This document shows positions 54,514-63,228 of a stretch of DNA of 64,000 nucleotides, piece after piece. Made by a program: the position numbers and the translations under genes. Within the stretch, counting starts at the first letter, position 1. Each line of letters starts with the position of its first letter. Source of the stretch: Acidobacteriota bacterium (GTDB taxonomy: Bacteria; Acidobacteriota; Polarisedimenticolia; JACPZX01); the NCBI GenBank assembly GCA_016195325.1, contig JACPZX010000060.1, forward strand, positions 1 through 64,000. The letters are read 5' to 3'. The notes under the pieces were generated by a model, which worked only from the letters and a program-made list of their open reading frames with translations, did no database searches and had not been told where the DNA came from.

Positions 54514-55781
54514 GCACCGCCTCCCCGCGCGACCGGAGGCTCGATCTCCGGATGCTCGGCGTGGACGAGGCGCTTCAGGCGGTTCTCGCCGCGGTGGCGC
54601 CTCTTCCTTCGGAGGAGATCGCGCTCGAGGATTCCCCGGGGCGTTGTCTTGCGGATGCGATGGTCTCGTCCCTCGACGCGCCGCCGTTCGATCGCACCGC
54701 GATGGACGGCTACGCCCTTCGCGCCGCGGACGCCGCCGCGCCCCCCGCCGAGCTCGAGGTCGTCGAGACGATCGCGGCGGGGCGCGACCCGCGGGCGACG
54801 ATCGGGCCGGGGCAGGCGGCGAAGATCATGACAGGGGCGGCGATCCCGCGCGGCGCCGACGCGATCGTGATGGTGGAGCGCACGGAGCCCCTCGACGGCG
54901 GGAGGAGGGTTCGGATTCTCGATCGCGCCGAGCCCGGGCAGCACATCCGGCGCCGCGGCGAGGATCTGGCCGGCGGCTCGCTTCTCCTTCCCGCGGGGGC
55001 CTTCGTCGGGGCCCCCGAGATCGCGCTGCTCGCCTCCGAGGGGAGGTCGCGCCTCCGCGTCGGCTCTCTGCCGTCCGTGACCGTGATCTCGACCGGCGAC
55101 GAGCTGGTGCCGGTCGGTGAGACCCCCACCGGCAGCTGCATCCGCGAGACCAACTCGTGGTCGCTCCTCGCCCTGCTGCGCCGGATGGGCATCGACCCCG
55201 TGAGGCCCGGGATCGCGAAGGACGATCCGGCCGCCCTCGACGCGCTCATCGCGCGCGCCCTCGGGTCGGACGTCCTCCTTCTGACCGGCGGCGTCTCGAT
55301 GGGGGACTTCGATCTCGTCGGCGCCGCCCTCGGTCGCGCGGGGTGCCGCCCGATCTTCGAGCGCGTCGCGATCCAGCCCGGGAAGCCCCTCTTCTTCGGC
55401 CTCGTCGAGGGTCGGGCGCGCCGCGTCGTCGTCTTCGGCCTGCCGGGAAACCCCATCTCGTCGATCGTCGACTTCCTGGTCTTCGCCCGCCCGGCGCTCC
55501 GCCTCATGATGGGGGCGCTCCAGCCGGTCGACCCCGCGGTCTCCGTCGAGCTTCTCGACCCGATCCGCCGGAGGCCGGGGAGGCGGGCGTACCTCCCGGC
55601 GCGGGTCGCCGTCACCGGCGCCGGCCGGCTCGCGGCCCGCCCCCTCCCTTCGATGGGCTCGGCCGACCTCGTGGCCCTGAGCCGCGCCAACGCCCTGGTC
55701 ATCGTCCACGAGACGGCGGGCGACGTCGCGGCGGGCGCGGAGCTTCCCGCGCTCCTCCTGGACGACCCCTTCCGGCGCTGA
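54510..55781 (+). CDS. moeA: Molybdopterin molybdenumtransferase
   Basis: 423-aa MoeA, which inserts molybdate into adenylated molybdopterin to make molybdenum cofactor. Family marks in order: LDAPPFDRTAMDGYALRAAD, AKIMTGAAIPRGADAIVMVE, VISTGDELVPVGETPTG, LLLTGGVSMGDFDLVGAALG, VVVFGLPGNPISSIVDFLVF. The length is typical. It is translationally coupled to prmC, an unrelated function; no other moco gene lies in the window. GTG start at 54510. Confidence 0.94.
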   Translation: MSTASPRDRRLDLRMLGVDEALQAVLAAVAPLPSEEIALEDSPGRCLADAMVSSLDAPPFDRTAMDGYALRAADAAAPPAELEVVETIAAGRDPRATIGPGQAAKIMTGAAIPRGADAIVMVERTEPLDGGRRVRILDRAEPGQHIRRRGEDLAGGSLLLPAGAFVGAPEIALLASEGRSRLRVGSLPSVTVISTGDELVPVGETPTGSCIRETNSWSLLALLRRMGIDPVRPGIAKDDPAALDALIARALGSDVLLLTGGVSMGDFDLVGAALGRAGCRPIFERVAIQPGKPLFFGLVEGRARRVVVFGLPGNPISSIVDFLVFARPALRLMMGALQPVDPAVSVELLDPIRRRPGRRAYLPARVAVTGAGRLAARPLPSMGSADLVALSRANALVIVHETAGDVAAGAELPALLLDDPFRR

Positions 55782-55875
55782 GGGGCCGTCCGAGGCCCGG
55801 ACCGCCCGGGTAGTCGAAGTGACGACGAAATTCTGCAGAATGTGCAGCAGACTCGAATCACTCCGCAAATAACGC

Positions 55876-55903
55876 TTGCGCTCCGGCAAAATGACGTTAA
55901 GAT
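55876..55903 (+). promoter_or_regulatory. Candidate promoter for glnA
   Basis: TTGCGC at 55876-55881, a 16-base spacer and TAAGAT at 55898-55903, in an AT-richer patch that stands out between moeA and glnA. The leader would be about 50 nt, with GGAGG five bases before the ATG. Confidence 0.45.
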
Positions 55904-55961
55904 AGCGCCGAACCCGCACGGAAGCCCCGTCACCCCAAAAAAACCCATTCCGGAGGCAAAG

Positions 55962-57344
55962 ATGGCGAAGACAGCCAGGGCGAAGGTCCTGAAGTTCGAC
56001 GCCGCCGGCCCGGGTCTCAGCAAGCCCGAGATCCTGAAGGTCTGCGACGCGGAAAACGTCCGTTTCATGAGGCTCCAGTTCACCGACATCCTCGGCATCA
56101 TCAAGAACGTCGAAGTCCCCCGCTCCCAGTTCGGCAAGGCCCTCGAGGGGGAGATCCAGTTCGACGGGTCGTCGATCGAGGGGTTCACGCGGATCGAAGA
56201 ATCGGACATGAACCTCGTCCCCGACCTGAACTCGTTCGCCATCTACCCGTGGGCGCACAACAACGGGGAGAAAGTCGGCCGGCTGATCTGCGACGTGTAC
56301 AACCCCGACGGGAACCCCTTCCCCGGGTGCCCCCGCATGACGCTGAAGAAGCAGATGGAGAAGGCGGCGGCTCTGGGGTACACGCTGGTGACGGGCCCGG
56401 AGGCCGAGTTCTTCCTCTTTCGGCGCGACGCCAACGGCAACCCGGTCATCGACACCCACGATCAGGGGGCGTACTTCGATCTCACCCCCGTCGATCGAGG
56501 GGAGGAGGCCCGGCGCGACATCGTCCTCGCCCTCGAGCAGATGGGCTTCGAGGTCGAGGCGGCGCATCACGAGGTGGCCCCCGGCCAGCACGAGATCGAC
56601 TTCAAGTACGCCGGCGCGGTGACGACCGCCGACCGGGTCTCGACCTTCCGCTTCATCGTGAAGAAGGTCGCGATGGATCACGGGCTGCACGCCACGTTCA
56701 TGCCCAAGCCGATCTTCGGCGTGAACGGCTCCGGCATGCACGTGCACCAGTCCTTCCTCGACAGGAAGGGGAGCAACGTGTTCTACGACCCGAAGGCGAA
56801 GTACCAGCTCTCGAAGACGGCGCTCGCCTACACCGGCGGCATCCTCATGCACGCGACCGCGTTCGTGGCCGTCACCAACCCGCTCGTGAACTCCTACAAG
56901 CGCCTGGTGCCGGGGTACGAGGCGCCGGTCAACGTCGCCTGGTCGATGCGGAATCGGTCTCCGCTCGTGCGGGTGCCGGCGCGCCGCGGCATGGGGACGC
57001 GCATCGAGGTGAGGATGCCGGATCCCTCGTGCAACCCTTACCTCGCCTTCTCGGTGATGCTCGCCTCCGGGCTCGACGGGGTGAAGCGGAACCTCAACCC
57101 GGGCGAGCCCGTCGACAAGAACGTCTTCAAGATGAGCGAGAGGGAGAAGCGCCGCCTGAAAATCGATCAGCTCCCGGCGAACCTCTCCGAGGCGCTCGAC
57201 AACCTCGAGAAGGACGAGGTCGTCTCGGGGAGCCTCGGCGAGCACATCCTGACGCACTTCGTCGAGGCGAAGCGCGGCGAGTGGGCGGAGTACATCTCCC
57301 GCGTGCAGCCGTGGGAGACCGATCGGTACCTCGACCAGTACTGA
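55962..57344 (+). CDS. glnA: Glutamine synthetase, type I
   Basis: 460 aa. Joins ammonia to glutamate with ATP. Motifs: IQFDGSSIEGFTRIEESDMN, EAEFFLFRRD, KPIFGVNGSGMHVHQSFLDR, AWSMRNRSPLVRVPARRGMG, RIEVRMPDPSCNPYLAFSVM. The C-terminus (RRLKIDQLPANLSEALDNLE) lacks the NLYDLP-type Tyr that is adenylylated in GSI-beta enzymes, so this looks like the I-alpha subtype, controlled by other means. I use the ATG at 55962 because of GGAGG five bases upstream; an in-frame start at 55842 would add 40 unlikely residues. Confidence 0.95.
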   Translation: MAKTARAKVLKFDAAGPGLSKPEILKVCDAENVRFMRLQFTDILGIIKNVEVPRSQFGKALEGEIQFDGSSIEGFTRIEESDMNLVPDLNSFAIYPWAHNNGEKVGRLICDVYNPDGNPFPGCPRMTLKKQMEKAAALGYTLVTGPEAEFFLFRRDANGNPVIDTHDQGAYFDLTPVDRGEEARRDIVLALEQMGFEVEAAHHEVAPGQHEIDFKYAGAVTTADRVSTFRFIVKKVAMDHGLHATFMPKPIFGVNGSGMHVHQSFLDRKGSNVFYDPKAKYQLSKTALAYTGGILMHATAFVAVTNPLVNSYKRLVPGYEAPVNVAWSMRNRSPLVRVPARRGMGTRIEVRMPDPSCNPYLAFSVMLASGLDGVKRNLNPGEPVDKNVFKMSEREKRRLKIDQLPANLSEALDNLEKDEVVSGSLGEHILTHFVEAKRGEWAEYISRVQPWETDRYLDQY

Positions 57345-57350
57345 TTCCAG

Positions 57351-57379
57351 CGGGCCCGGCGCTCCGCGCGCCGGGCCCG
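57351..57379. terminator. 12-bp perfect hairpin between glnA and the methyltransferase gene
   Basis: CGGGCCCGGCGC at 57351-57362 and GCGCCGGGCCCG at 57368-57379 form a perfect 12-bp stem with a 5-nt loop, 6 bp after glnA and 8 bp from the end of the convergent gene. It should end both transcripts, although no T-run follows. Confidence 0.7.
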
Positions 57380-57387
57380 GACTTCCG

Positions 57388-58101
57388 TTACTTCGTGAAC
57401 TTCAGACACGACTGATCGACGATGAAGCGTTCCTCCCAGAACCCCTTCGCGGCGTCGTCCCGGGGGTTCGAGAGCATCTGCGACACGCCGGCCAGAGTGA
57501 ACCCGGCGGCGGTCACCTCCCGGATGATGACGTCGTCCGCGATCCGGTGCGTCTTGTCGTCGCGCCCCGCCGCGGTCCGTGAGTCGACGATGCCGAGGAT
57601 GCCGCCGGGCTTGAGGATTCGCTTGAGCTCGACCAGGGCCCGGGCCGGCTCCGCGATGTCGTGGTAATTGCGGATCGTCACGACGGCGTCGAGCGAGCCG
57701 GCCGGGATCGAGGCGAGCGTCGTCGGAATCGTCTTGAAGCATTCCGGCTCGGCGGCGGCCGTCTCCTCCACGTTCCCGAGGGCGAGGGGTTTCATGCGCT
57801 TCTCGAAGGCCTCGTGATCGTACGAGTCGTACGCGAGGACCTTTCCGGCGGGCCCGACGAGCTGGCTGAGGAGGAGCGTCGTGTAGCCGTCCCCCGGGTA
57901 GAGATCCATGATCCGCATCCCATCGTGAAGCCCCCAGAAGGCGAAGAGCGCCTCGGGGTGGTTGTAGGCGTCGCGGTCTCTGTCCTGGCGGGTGCGGCCG
58001 GGGGCGTCGAGGTCGATCGGGGCCGCCGCGACGAGGGGCGCGGCGGCCAGCGTGAGGACGATCGCGGCGAGCGGGCGGAAGAGGGCGTGGGTGGATCGCA
58101 T
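57388..58101 (-). CDS. Exported class I SAM-dependent methyltransferase
   Basis: 237 aa with a signal peptide (FRPLAAIVLTLAAAPLVAAA), so apparently periplasmic, where SAM is not normally supplied. The SAM-binding part reads GMRIMDLYPGDGYTTLLLSQ (motif I, with Pro-Gly-Asp-Gly), VLAYDSYDHEAFEK, LDAVVTIRNYHDIAEPARAL and ILKPGGILGIVDSRTAAGRD. Exported proteins of this type occur in proteobacteria and acidobacteria with unknown function; the chain may be a binding relic or act before export. ATG at 58101 is chosen for AAGGAG five bases upstream; a longer frame from 58146 would hide the signal peptide. It is downstream of the cytochrome/barrel genes on the same strand, 114 bp away. Confidence 0.78.
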   Translation of the reverse strand: MRSTHALFRPLAAIVLTLAAAPLVAAAPIDLDAPGRTRQDRDRDAYNHPEALFAFWGLHDGMRIMDLYPGDGYTTLLLSQLVGPAGKVLAYDSYDHEAFEKRMKPLALGNVEETAAAEPECFKTIPTTLASIPAGSLDAVVTIRNYHDIAEPARALVELKRILKPGGILGIVDSRTAAGRDDKTHRIADDVIIREVTAAGFTLAGVSQMLSNPRDDAAKGFWEERFIVDQSCLKFTK

Positions 58102-58130
58102 GCGGTCTCCTTGGAATGAGGGGTGGGTCG

Positions 58131-58168
58131 ATCGCCGGAACGACACTGCGACAACCGTTCCCGGCGAT
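58131..58168. terminator. Near-perfect hairpin after the cytochrome/barrel operon
   Basis: ATCGCCGGAACG (58131-58142) and CGTTCCCGGCGAT (58156-58168) pair with one bulged base and a 13-base loop, 48 bases beyond the stop of the barrel gene on the minus strand. It may end that operon or serve as an operator for the methyltransferase gene. Confidence 0.45.
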
Positions 58169-58215
58169 GGATTATTCCACGGCGCCGGCTCCCGATGTCG
58201 CGCCGGGGTTCGCCA

Positions 58216-59808
58216 TCACCACCGGTACGCGAGCGTCAGGTACCCCTGGTCCGCGGCGTCCACCGTCCCCGATCCGTGCTCGACCGACAGAGCCGCGAAG
58301 ATGTGACGGCCGATGGCGACGTCCAGGTCGAGCCCCGCCCACTTGAGAGACGTGGACGGCTGGGTCGGATCCGCGGGCGTCTCGTCGCGCACGCCACCCG
58401 TGAGGTCGAGGTGCCACCGCGATCCGATGGGGAAGTCGATGTCCAGGGAGTGGAGCCATCCGTCGACGGTGTCGTTCGTGTAGCGGGTGCTCCTCGTCCG
58501 GATGCCGAACGCGATCGACGTGAGCCGGTCGGCGCCCAGATAGACCGAGTAGCCGCTCGCCCCGCCGAGGGTTCCGCCGGTGTTCGTGCGGACGTCGAAG
58601 CCGGCGCTGAAGCGCTTCAGGAACCGGCAGCTCGCCCCTCCCCACGCCCCCGTGCGGTACTGATCGTCGAACTGCGTGACCGGCGTGACGAGATCCCGGT
58701 AGAGCCTCACGTTGCGCCGGTTGTCGTACCCGGCGTTCAGCGTCCACGCGGTGCCCACGCGGTATCTGAGGTTGAAGAGGGTGCTCGTGAGCGAGAAGGA
58801 GCTTCCCTCGGCCTGCTTCTTCCAGCCGCGGTTCATGTCCACCTCCTCGGAGACCCAGAGCGAGAGGCTCTTGCCGGTGTAGGTTCCCTGGGCGAAGGTG
58901 AACTCGCGGTTGATCGTCGACTGCTGGTACGAGCCGACGGCGCCGGTCGTCAGCGCCCACCGTCGCGCCGCGGCCGTCGCGTTGTGCCATTCCACGTAGG
59001 CTCCGTGCTCCCTCACGTCGCTCGAGTAGCCGAGGTTGACAGGGTCGGGCTCGGTGCCGCTGAAGGCCCCGGCGGCCCACCTCTCTCCCCGGTACTCGCC
59101 GAGAATCCCGTCGAAGATGTTCACGACGGAGAGCGACGGGGAGAACTGGCGCCCCATCGTCGCCCGCCAGCCGGGCCCCGGCGTGTCCCACGAGACCGCC
59201 ATGCGGTAGACGTTGGTCAGATCGGTCGTGTTGCTCGCCCCGAGCGAGTCGGTCACCGCCGTCCGGCGGGCGCGGACGTCGACGTTCAGATCGATGGGCG
59301 CCCCCCCGAGCTGCGAGCCGTCGAGGCGCAGGTCGGCCGCGGGCTGCGTGAACTTCTGCCCGGCGCCGCTGGTGTCCTTGACGTAGAGGTACCGGAGGCC
59401 GACGCGCCCGTGCAGCCCGGGGCCCGACATCGAGCGCGACGCAGCCGGCGCGGACGCGGCGGGGGCGCCCTCGGCGGCGCCCGGGGGGACGATCGCCGGG
59501 ATGAACCGGACCGCGTCGCCGACAGCCGGCGTGGCGTCGCCGGACTCGCGGGCGCACACCGCGCGGTGCGACGCGAGGTACGTCACCTTCAACACGGCGA
59601 CGACCGCCCCGTCCCGCACCAGCTCGATCGCCCCGCCCATCGTCACGCCGTCGTCGCTTCCGGCGTCGACGTAGATCGAGGCGCTCGTCACGTACGTGAC
59701 CTTCGCCGAGCGGTAGGCGTCGTCGGCCGCCGCGAGGGTCGGCGTGAGCCAGACCATCGCCGCCACGGCGTGCCCGAGGAGCCGAAGAGCCGTCCGGAGG
59801 GCGCTCAA
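58216..59808 (-). CDS. Outer-membrane beta-barrel partner of multiheme cytochromes
   Basis: 530 aa. Signal peptide (LLGHAVAAMVWLTPTLAAA), then a small SH3-like/FlgT-C-like domain over about residues 30-100 (SAKVTYVTSASIYVDAGSDD), a flexible Ala/Pro/Ser linker, and from about 125 a run of amphipathic strands alternating with loops (LHGRVGLRYLYVKDTSGAGQ, LNAGYDNRRNVRLYRDLV, LDIDFPIGSRWHLDLTGGV). It ends in LTLAYRW, a typical outer-membrane C-terminal signal. Its size, with perhaps 20 or more strands, suits a cytochrome-embracing porin of the MtrB/PioB kind. I do not see a CXXC N-terminal motif diagnostic of MtrB. It starts with TTG at 59808 overlapping the upstream stop as TTGA. Confidence 0.7.
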   Translation of the reverse strand: MSALRTALRLLGHAVAAMVWLTPTLAAADDAYRSAKVTYVTSASIYVDAGSDDGVTMGGAIELVRDGAVVAVLKVTYLASHRAVCARESGDATPAVGDAVRFIPAIVPPGAAEGAPAASAPAASRSMSGPGLHGRVGLRYLYVKDTSGAGQKFTQPAADLRLDGSQLGGAPIDLNVDVRARRTAVTDSLGASNTTDLTNVYRMAVSWDTPGPGWRATMGRQFSPSLSVVNIFDGILGEYRGERWAAGAFSGTEPDPVNLGYSSDVREHGAYVEWHNATAAARRWALTTGAVGSYQQSTINREFTFAQGTYTGKSLSLWVSEEVDMNRGWKKQAEGSSFSLTSTLFNLRYRVGTAWTLNAGYDNRRNVRLYRDLVTPVTQFDDQYRTGAWGGASCRFLKRFSAGFDVRTNTGGTLGGASGYSVYLGADRLTSIAFGIRTRSTRYTNDTVDGWLHSLDIDFPIGSRWHLDLTGGVRDETPADPTQPSTSLKWAGLDLDVAIGRHIFAALSVEHGSGTVDAADQGYLTLAYRW

Positions 59809-61061
59809 GTTCTGCCTCTGGGATGGCAGCTGTAGCAGGCCGCGCTGTCGTACATGTAGTTCTTCACCCCGCTGTGACTGCCGTCGGTCTGCAGCCTGTC
59901 GGAGTGCGGGTGACAGCCGAAGCAGGAGAAATCGGCGTACGTCACGGGGTTGATGTGGCACGTCGCGCACGAGCTCCAGACCCCGGGCCCGTGCGTGCCG
60001 CTGCTGATGGGGAACTGCGTGTGATTGTACGTCGCCCCGGCCCAGCTCGTCGTCGAGTGGCACTGCTCGCAGGTGGTCGGGAACCCCGCCGCCACGTGGG
60101 CCGGGTTCGTCGTGTTGTCGTAGTTGGTCTGATGGCAGGAGACGCAGAGCGGGCTCAGTCCCGTGAAGACGCCGCCCGTGTGGCACATCGCGCAGGGGAG
60201 CGGCTTGTGCGCCCCGGTCAGCGCAAACCCGGTGTTCGCATGGTTGAACGTCGACGGCTGCCACGCCCTCGTGCTGTGGCACGAGATGCAATCGATCCCG
60301 ATCCCCGAGGAGGCGTGCGGCGGCGTCGCCGTGCTGATGTAGAGCTGGTGATGGCACGAATCGCAGTCCGTGGGAAGCTGCGTGAAGACGTTGTTCGCGT
60401 GACACCTGACGCAGGCGAGGCTGGCGTGCGCGCCGGTGAGGGTGAAGCCGGTCGTCGCGTGGTTGAACCCGGACAGCCACGTCGTCGTGTTGTGGCAGCG
60501 CGCGCAGTCCATCGGGTAGCCGGCGGCGACGTGATCGGGGCTCTTCGCCGTGCGGAAGGCGTCCGCGTGGCAGCGCTCGCAGTCGGTCGGCGTGTTCACG
60601 TACGCCGACTGTCCCGACGGCGACGGATGGTGGCACGCCGCGCAGTCGGCGATGGCGTGGGCGCCGAGGAGCGGGAATCGGGTCAGGCGATGGCGCCGCA
60701 CGTCCCCGGCCCGCTCGATGAAGTTGTTCGTCGTATGGCACATCGCGCAGTCGAGCCCCAGCTCCCCTTTATGGACGTCCTGGTGGCAGTCCACGCAGTT
60801 GGTGCCCGCCCCCTTGAACTCGAGCGTCGCGTGGCAGGCGCGGCATGCGACGGCGGTGTGCGCCCCCGTGATCTTGAAGCCGTACTTCCCGTGGTCGAAC
60901 TTCGGGCTGACGACCGCGGGCCTCCAGGCGTCCTTGGTGTGGCACAGGGTGCAGTCCTCGACCATGGCGCCGTGTGGATTGGCCGGAGTATCTGCGGCCC
61001 GCGCCGGGCCACCGGCCGCGAGAACCATCAGGGCCGCCGTGAGCCAACCTGACCTCCTCAT
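59805..61061 (-). CDS. 16-CXXCH multiheme cytochrome c
   Basis: 418 aa with a signal peptide (LTAALMVLAAGGPARAA). I count 16 CXXCH motifs (CTLCH, CRACH, CVDCH, CAMCH, CAACH, CERCH and so on to CYSCH) over about 390 mature residues, one heme per 25 residues. Several blocks repeat FDHGKYGFKITGAHTAVACRACH-like spacing (F-x-H ... G-A-H ... C-x-x-C-H), where the His in NHxxTGF and GAH are candidates for distal ligands. Such a chain would form a long heme wire. Coupled by ATGA to the upstream 23-heme gene and by TTGA to the barrel gene. Probably periplasmic or threaded through the barrel. Confidence 0.9.
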   Translation of the reverse strand: MRRSGWLTAALMVLAAGGPARAADTPANPHGAMVEDCTLCHTKDAWRPAVVSPKFDHGKYGFKITGAHTAVACRACHATLEFKGAGTNCVDCHQDVHKGELGLDCAMCHTTNNFIERAGDVRRHRLTRFPLLGAHAIADCAACHHPSPSGQSAYVNTPTDCERCHADAFRTAKSPDHVAAGYPMDCARCHNTTTWLSGFNHATTGFTLTGAHASLACVRCHANNVFTQLPTDCDSCHHQLYISTATPPHASSGIGIDCISCHSTRAWQPSTFNHANTGFALTGAHKPLPCAMCHTGGVFTGLSPLCVSCHQTNYDNTTNPAHVAAGFPTTCEQCHSTTSWAGATYNHTQFPISSGTHGPGVWSSCATCHINPVTYADFSCFGCHPHSDRLQTDGSHSGVKNYMYDSAACYSCHPRGRT

Positions 61062-63142
61062 GACGTGCGCTCCTTTCCCGCACCCGCCGCGTGGCAGGCC
61101 TCGCATTTCGTCGGCGTTTCCTTGTACGTGATGGCCGGCGTCACGCCGCCGCTCCGGGAAAGATGGCACTTGCCGCACGCGACGCGGGCGTGCGCGCCGT
61201 CGAGAGCGAACGCCGTGTCCCGCTTGTGATCGAAGCCGGCGGCGGGCTTCCACGCGTCGAGGCCGTGGCACGTGCGGCACTCTCCCCCTCCGGAGCGGCC
61301 CTTGAACTGGTCGCCGTGGGGATTCGTGTGGCAGTCGACGCACGCCGTGCGGCGCTCCGTGAACTCGATCTTCCTGCCGTGCGCCGCCGCGAGGACGAGG
61401 CTGGCCCCCGCGGTCGCCGGCATTCGAGGTCCGCCACCGCCGAGCTGCTTGTGGCATTCCTGACAGGGGACCGCGCGATGCGCCCCCTCGAGCGGGAACG
61501 AGAAGCCCTGATGCGTCTCGATGTCGATCCGCGACCCCGCGAACGTCCGGACATCGTGGCATCCCGCGCAGGCGGCGGCGCTCTCCTTCGGCGGCTTCAG
61601 CTTTCCGCCGTGCGGATCGAAATGGCACTGGGCGCACTCGACCTCGGGGACCTTCAGCGCGATCTTCGCCGACCCGCTCGCGACGGCCGGCGCCAGAGCC
61701 GGCAGTCCCGGGCGCGACGGCCCGTGACACGCGGCGCAGGGGATCTCGCCGTGGCGTCCCTCGAGCGGCAGCCGGAGCTTCGCGTGATCGGAGGCCGCGA
61801 ACCGGGACGGCTTGAAGGCTTCGACGGAGTGGCACCGCTCACACGCGCCCTTGTCCGGCGAGCCCGCGAGCTGCCTTCCGTGCGCGTCGGCGTGGCAGTC
61901 CATGCACTTCTCGTGAGGGCGACGCAGCCAGACTTTCGAGCTCCCGAGGCGCGCCGGGTCGACGCCGGCGGGGGACTTGAGGTGGCACGCGGCGCAGGGG
62001 ACCTTAAGGTGGGCGCCGGCCAGCCCGTAGGAGGTTCGATCGTGATCGGCCACCGAGAACGACGACGGCTTGAAGCCGTCCGGCGAGTGGCACGCCGCGC
62101 AGTCCGGCGTGCCGGCCGCCGTCGCCGTCTGCCCGCCGTGCGCGTCCTTGTGGCAGTCCCCGCATCGCGCGAACGCCGGGCTCTTCCCCCACGCCTTCTC
62201 CGGGTCGTGGCACGCGGCGCACGTGACGGTCCTGTGAAGTCCGCGCAGCGGGTACCGGGTCCTGTCGTGATCGAACGAGCCGCCGGCGACGCGCTTGAAC
62301 CCCTCCGTGACGTGGCACTTCGCGCACGCCGCGCCGAGCCGCCCCTGATGCGGATCGGCGTGGCAGTCGCTGCACTCGGTGTGCGGGACCGGCTTGTAGA
62401 TCGGGATCGTGCGCCCCTCCCGGTCGTGGCCCGGCGTGAGGCGCGCCGCCTCATGGCACTTCGCGCACGCGACCTCGGAGTGCTTTCCCGACAGCGGGTA
62501 GGTCGTCCTCCCGTGGTCGAAGCTCGCGACCGGCTTCCATCGATCCATGCCGTGGCAGTGGGCGCAGTCCGCGCCGAGGGCGCCGCGGTGGACGTCCTCG
62601 TGACAGCTCGCGCACTCGCGCTCGAGGCCGAGCCAGCCGTGATCGTGCCCCGGGCCGTCCGGGGCGAGGCCCGCCGACTTCGAGACGCGGAACTTCGGCT
62701 GATGGCACTCGGCGCATTTGATCGAAGCGTGCTTCCCCTCGAGTGGCCAGCCGGCCTTGCGGTGGTCGAATTTCTCCGGGGTGCCCCCCTCCCACTCGAT
62801 CATCTCGAAGTCGGCCCCCGCGTGATCGGGGTGGCAGCTCGCGCAGGCGCGGAGGCCCTTCGCGCCGTGAAGGCCGCGCCCCGCGTCCCTGAGGGCCGCG
62901 ATCTCCCTGTGGCAGGTGAGGCACCGGCCGTCCATCGACTCGTGCGTCGCGCCATGGCACTTCACGCAGCGGAGCGCCCCCTCGAGGCCGGAGTGGGGCT
63001 TTGCGAGCGGCCCGGGAGAGACCTGGGCGAAGGCCGACAGCGGGGACAGGACCGCCGCCGCCGCGACCGACGCGAACAGGATGAGGGCGTGGCTGCGGGG
63101 TGCGGAGCGCCGTGGGGCAGACGGTGCTTCGATCGTGCGCAC
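61058..63142 (-). CDS. 23-CXXCH multiheme cytochrome c
   Basis: 694 aa with an export segment (ALILFASVAAAAVLSPLSAF). I count 23 CXXCH motifs. The chain is built from about a dozen repeats of roughly 55-65 residues with FDHGRTTYPLSGKHSEVACA-type spacing, then CH, alternating with CSDCHADPHQGRLGAACAKC-type pairs. The regular His in FDH and GKH/GAH positions could be the second axial ligands. The start is GTG at 63142, with AGGAG abutting it; no better start exists before the signal peptide. It is upstream of the 16-heme gene (4-nt overlap). Extracellular or periplasmic electron transfer is inferred; an assembly role is less likely. Confidence 0.9.
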   Translation of the reverse strand: MRTIEAPSAPRRSAPRSHALILFASVAAAAVLSPLSAFAQVSPGPLAKPHSGLEGALRCVKCHGATHESMDGRCLTCHREIAALRDAGRGLHGAKGLRACASCHPDHAGADFEMIEWEGGTPEKFDHRKAGWPLEGKHASIKCAECHQPKFRVSKSAGLAPDGPGHDHGWLGLERECASCHEDVHRGALGADCAHCHGMDRWKPVASFDHGRTTYPLSGKHSEVACAKCHEAARLTPGHDREGRTIPIYKPVPHTECSDCHADPHQGRLGAACAKCHVTEGFKRVAGGSFDHDRTRYPLRGLHRTVTCAACHDPEKAWGKSPAFARCGDCHKDAHGGQTATAAGTPDCAACHSPDGFKPSSFSVADHDRTSYGLAGAHLKVPCAACHLKSPAGVDPARLGSSKVWLRRPHEKCMDCHADAHGRQLAGSPDKGACERCHSVEAFKPSRFAASDHAKLRLPLEGRHGEIPCAACHGPSRPGLPALAPAVASGSAKIALKVPEVECAQCHFDPHGGKLKPPKESAAACAGCHDVRTFAGSRIDIETHQGFSFPLEGAHRAVPCQECHKQLGGGGPRMPATAGASLVLAAAHGRKIEFTERRTACVDCHTNPHGDQFKGRSGGGECRTCHGLDAWKPAAGFDHKRDTAFALDGAHARVACGKCHLSRSGGVTPAITYKETPTKCEACHAAGAGKERTS

Positions 63143-63228
63143 TCCTATTGAAGCAGGGCGAGCGAGACAAGGTTACCTTCGGCCCGGGAAGAGAACAAGT
63201 TGCGGTTCGAGTCGCGGCGTTGTCTCGA

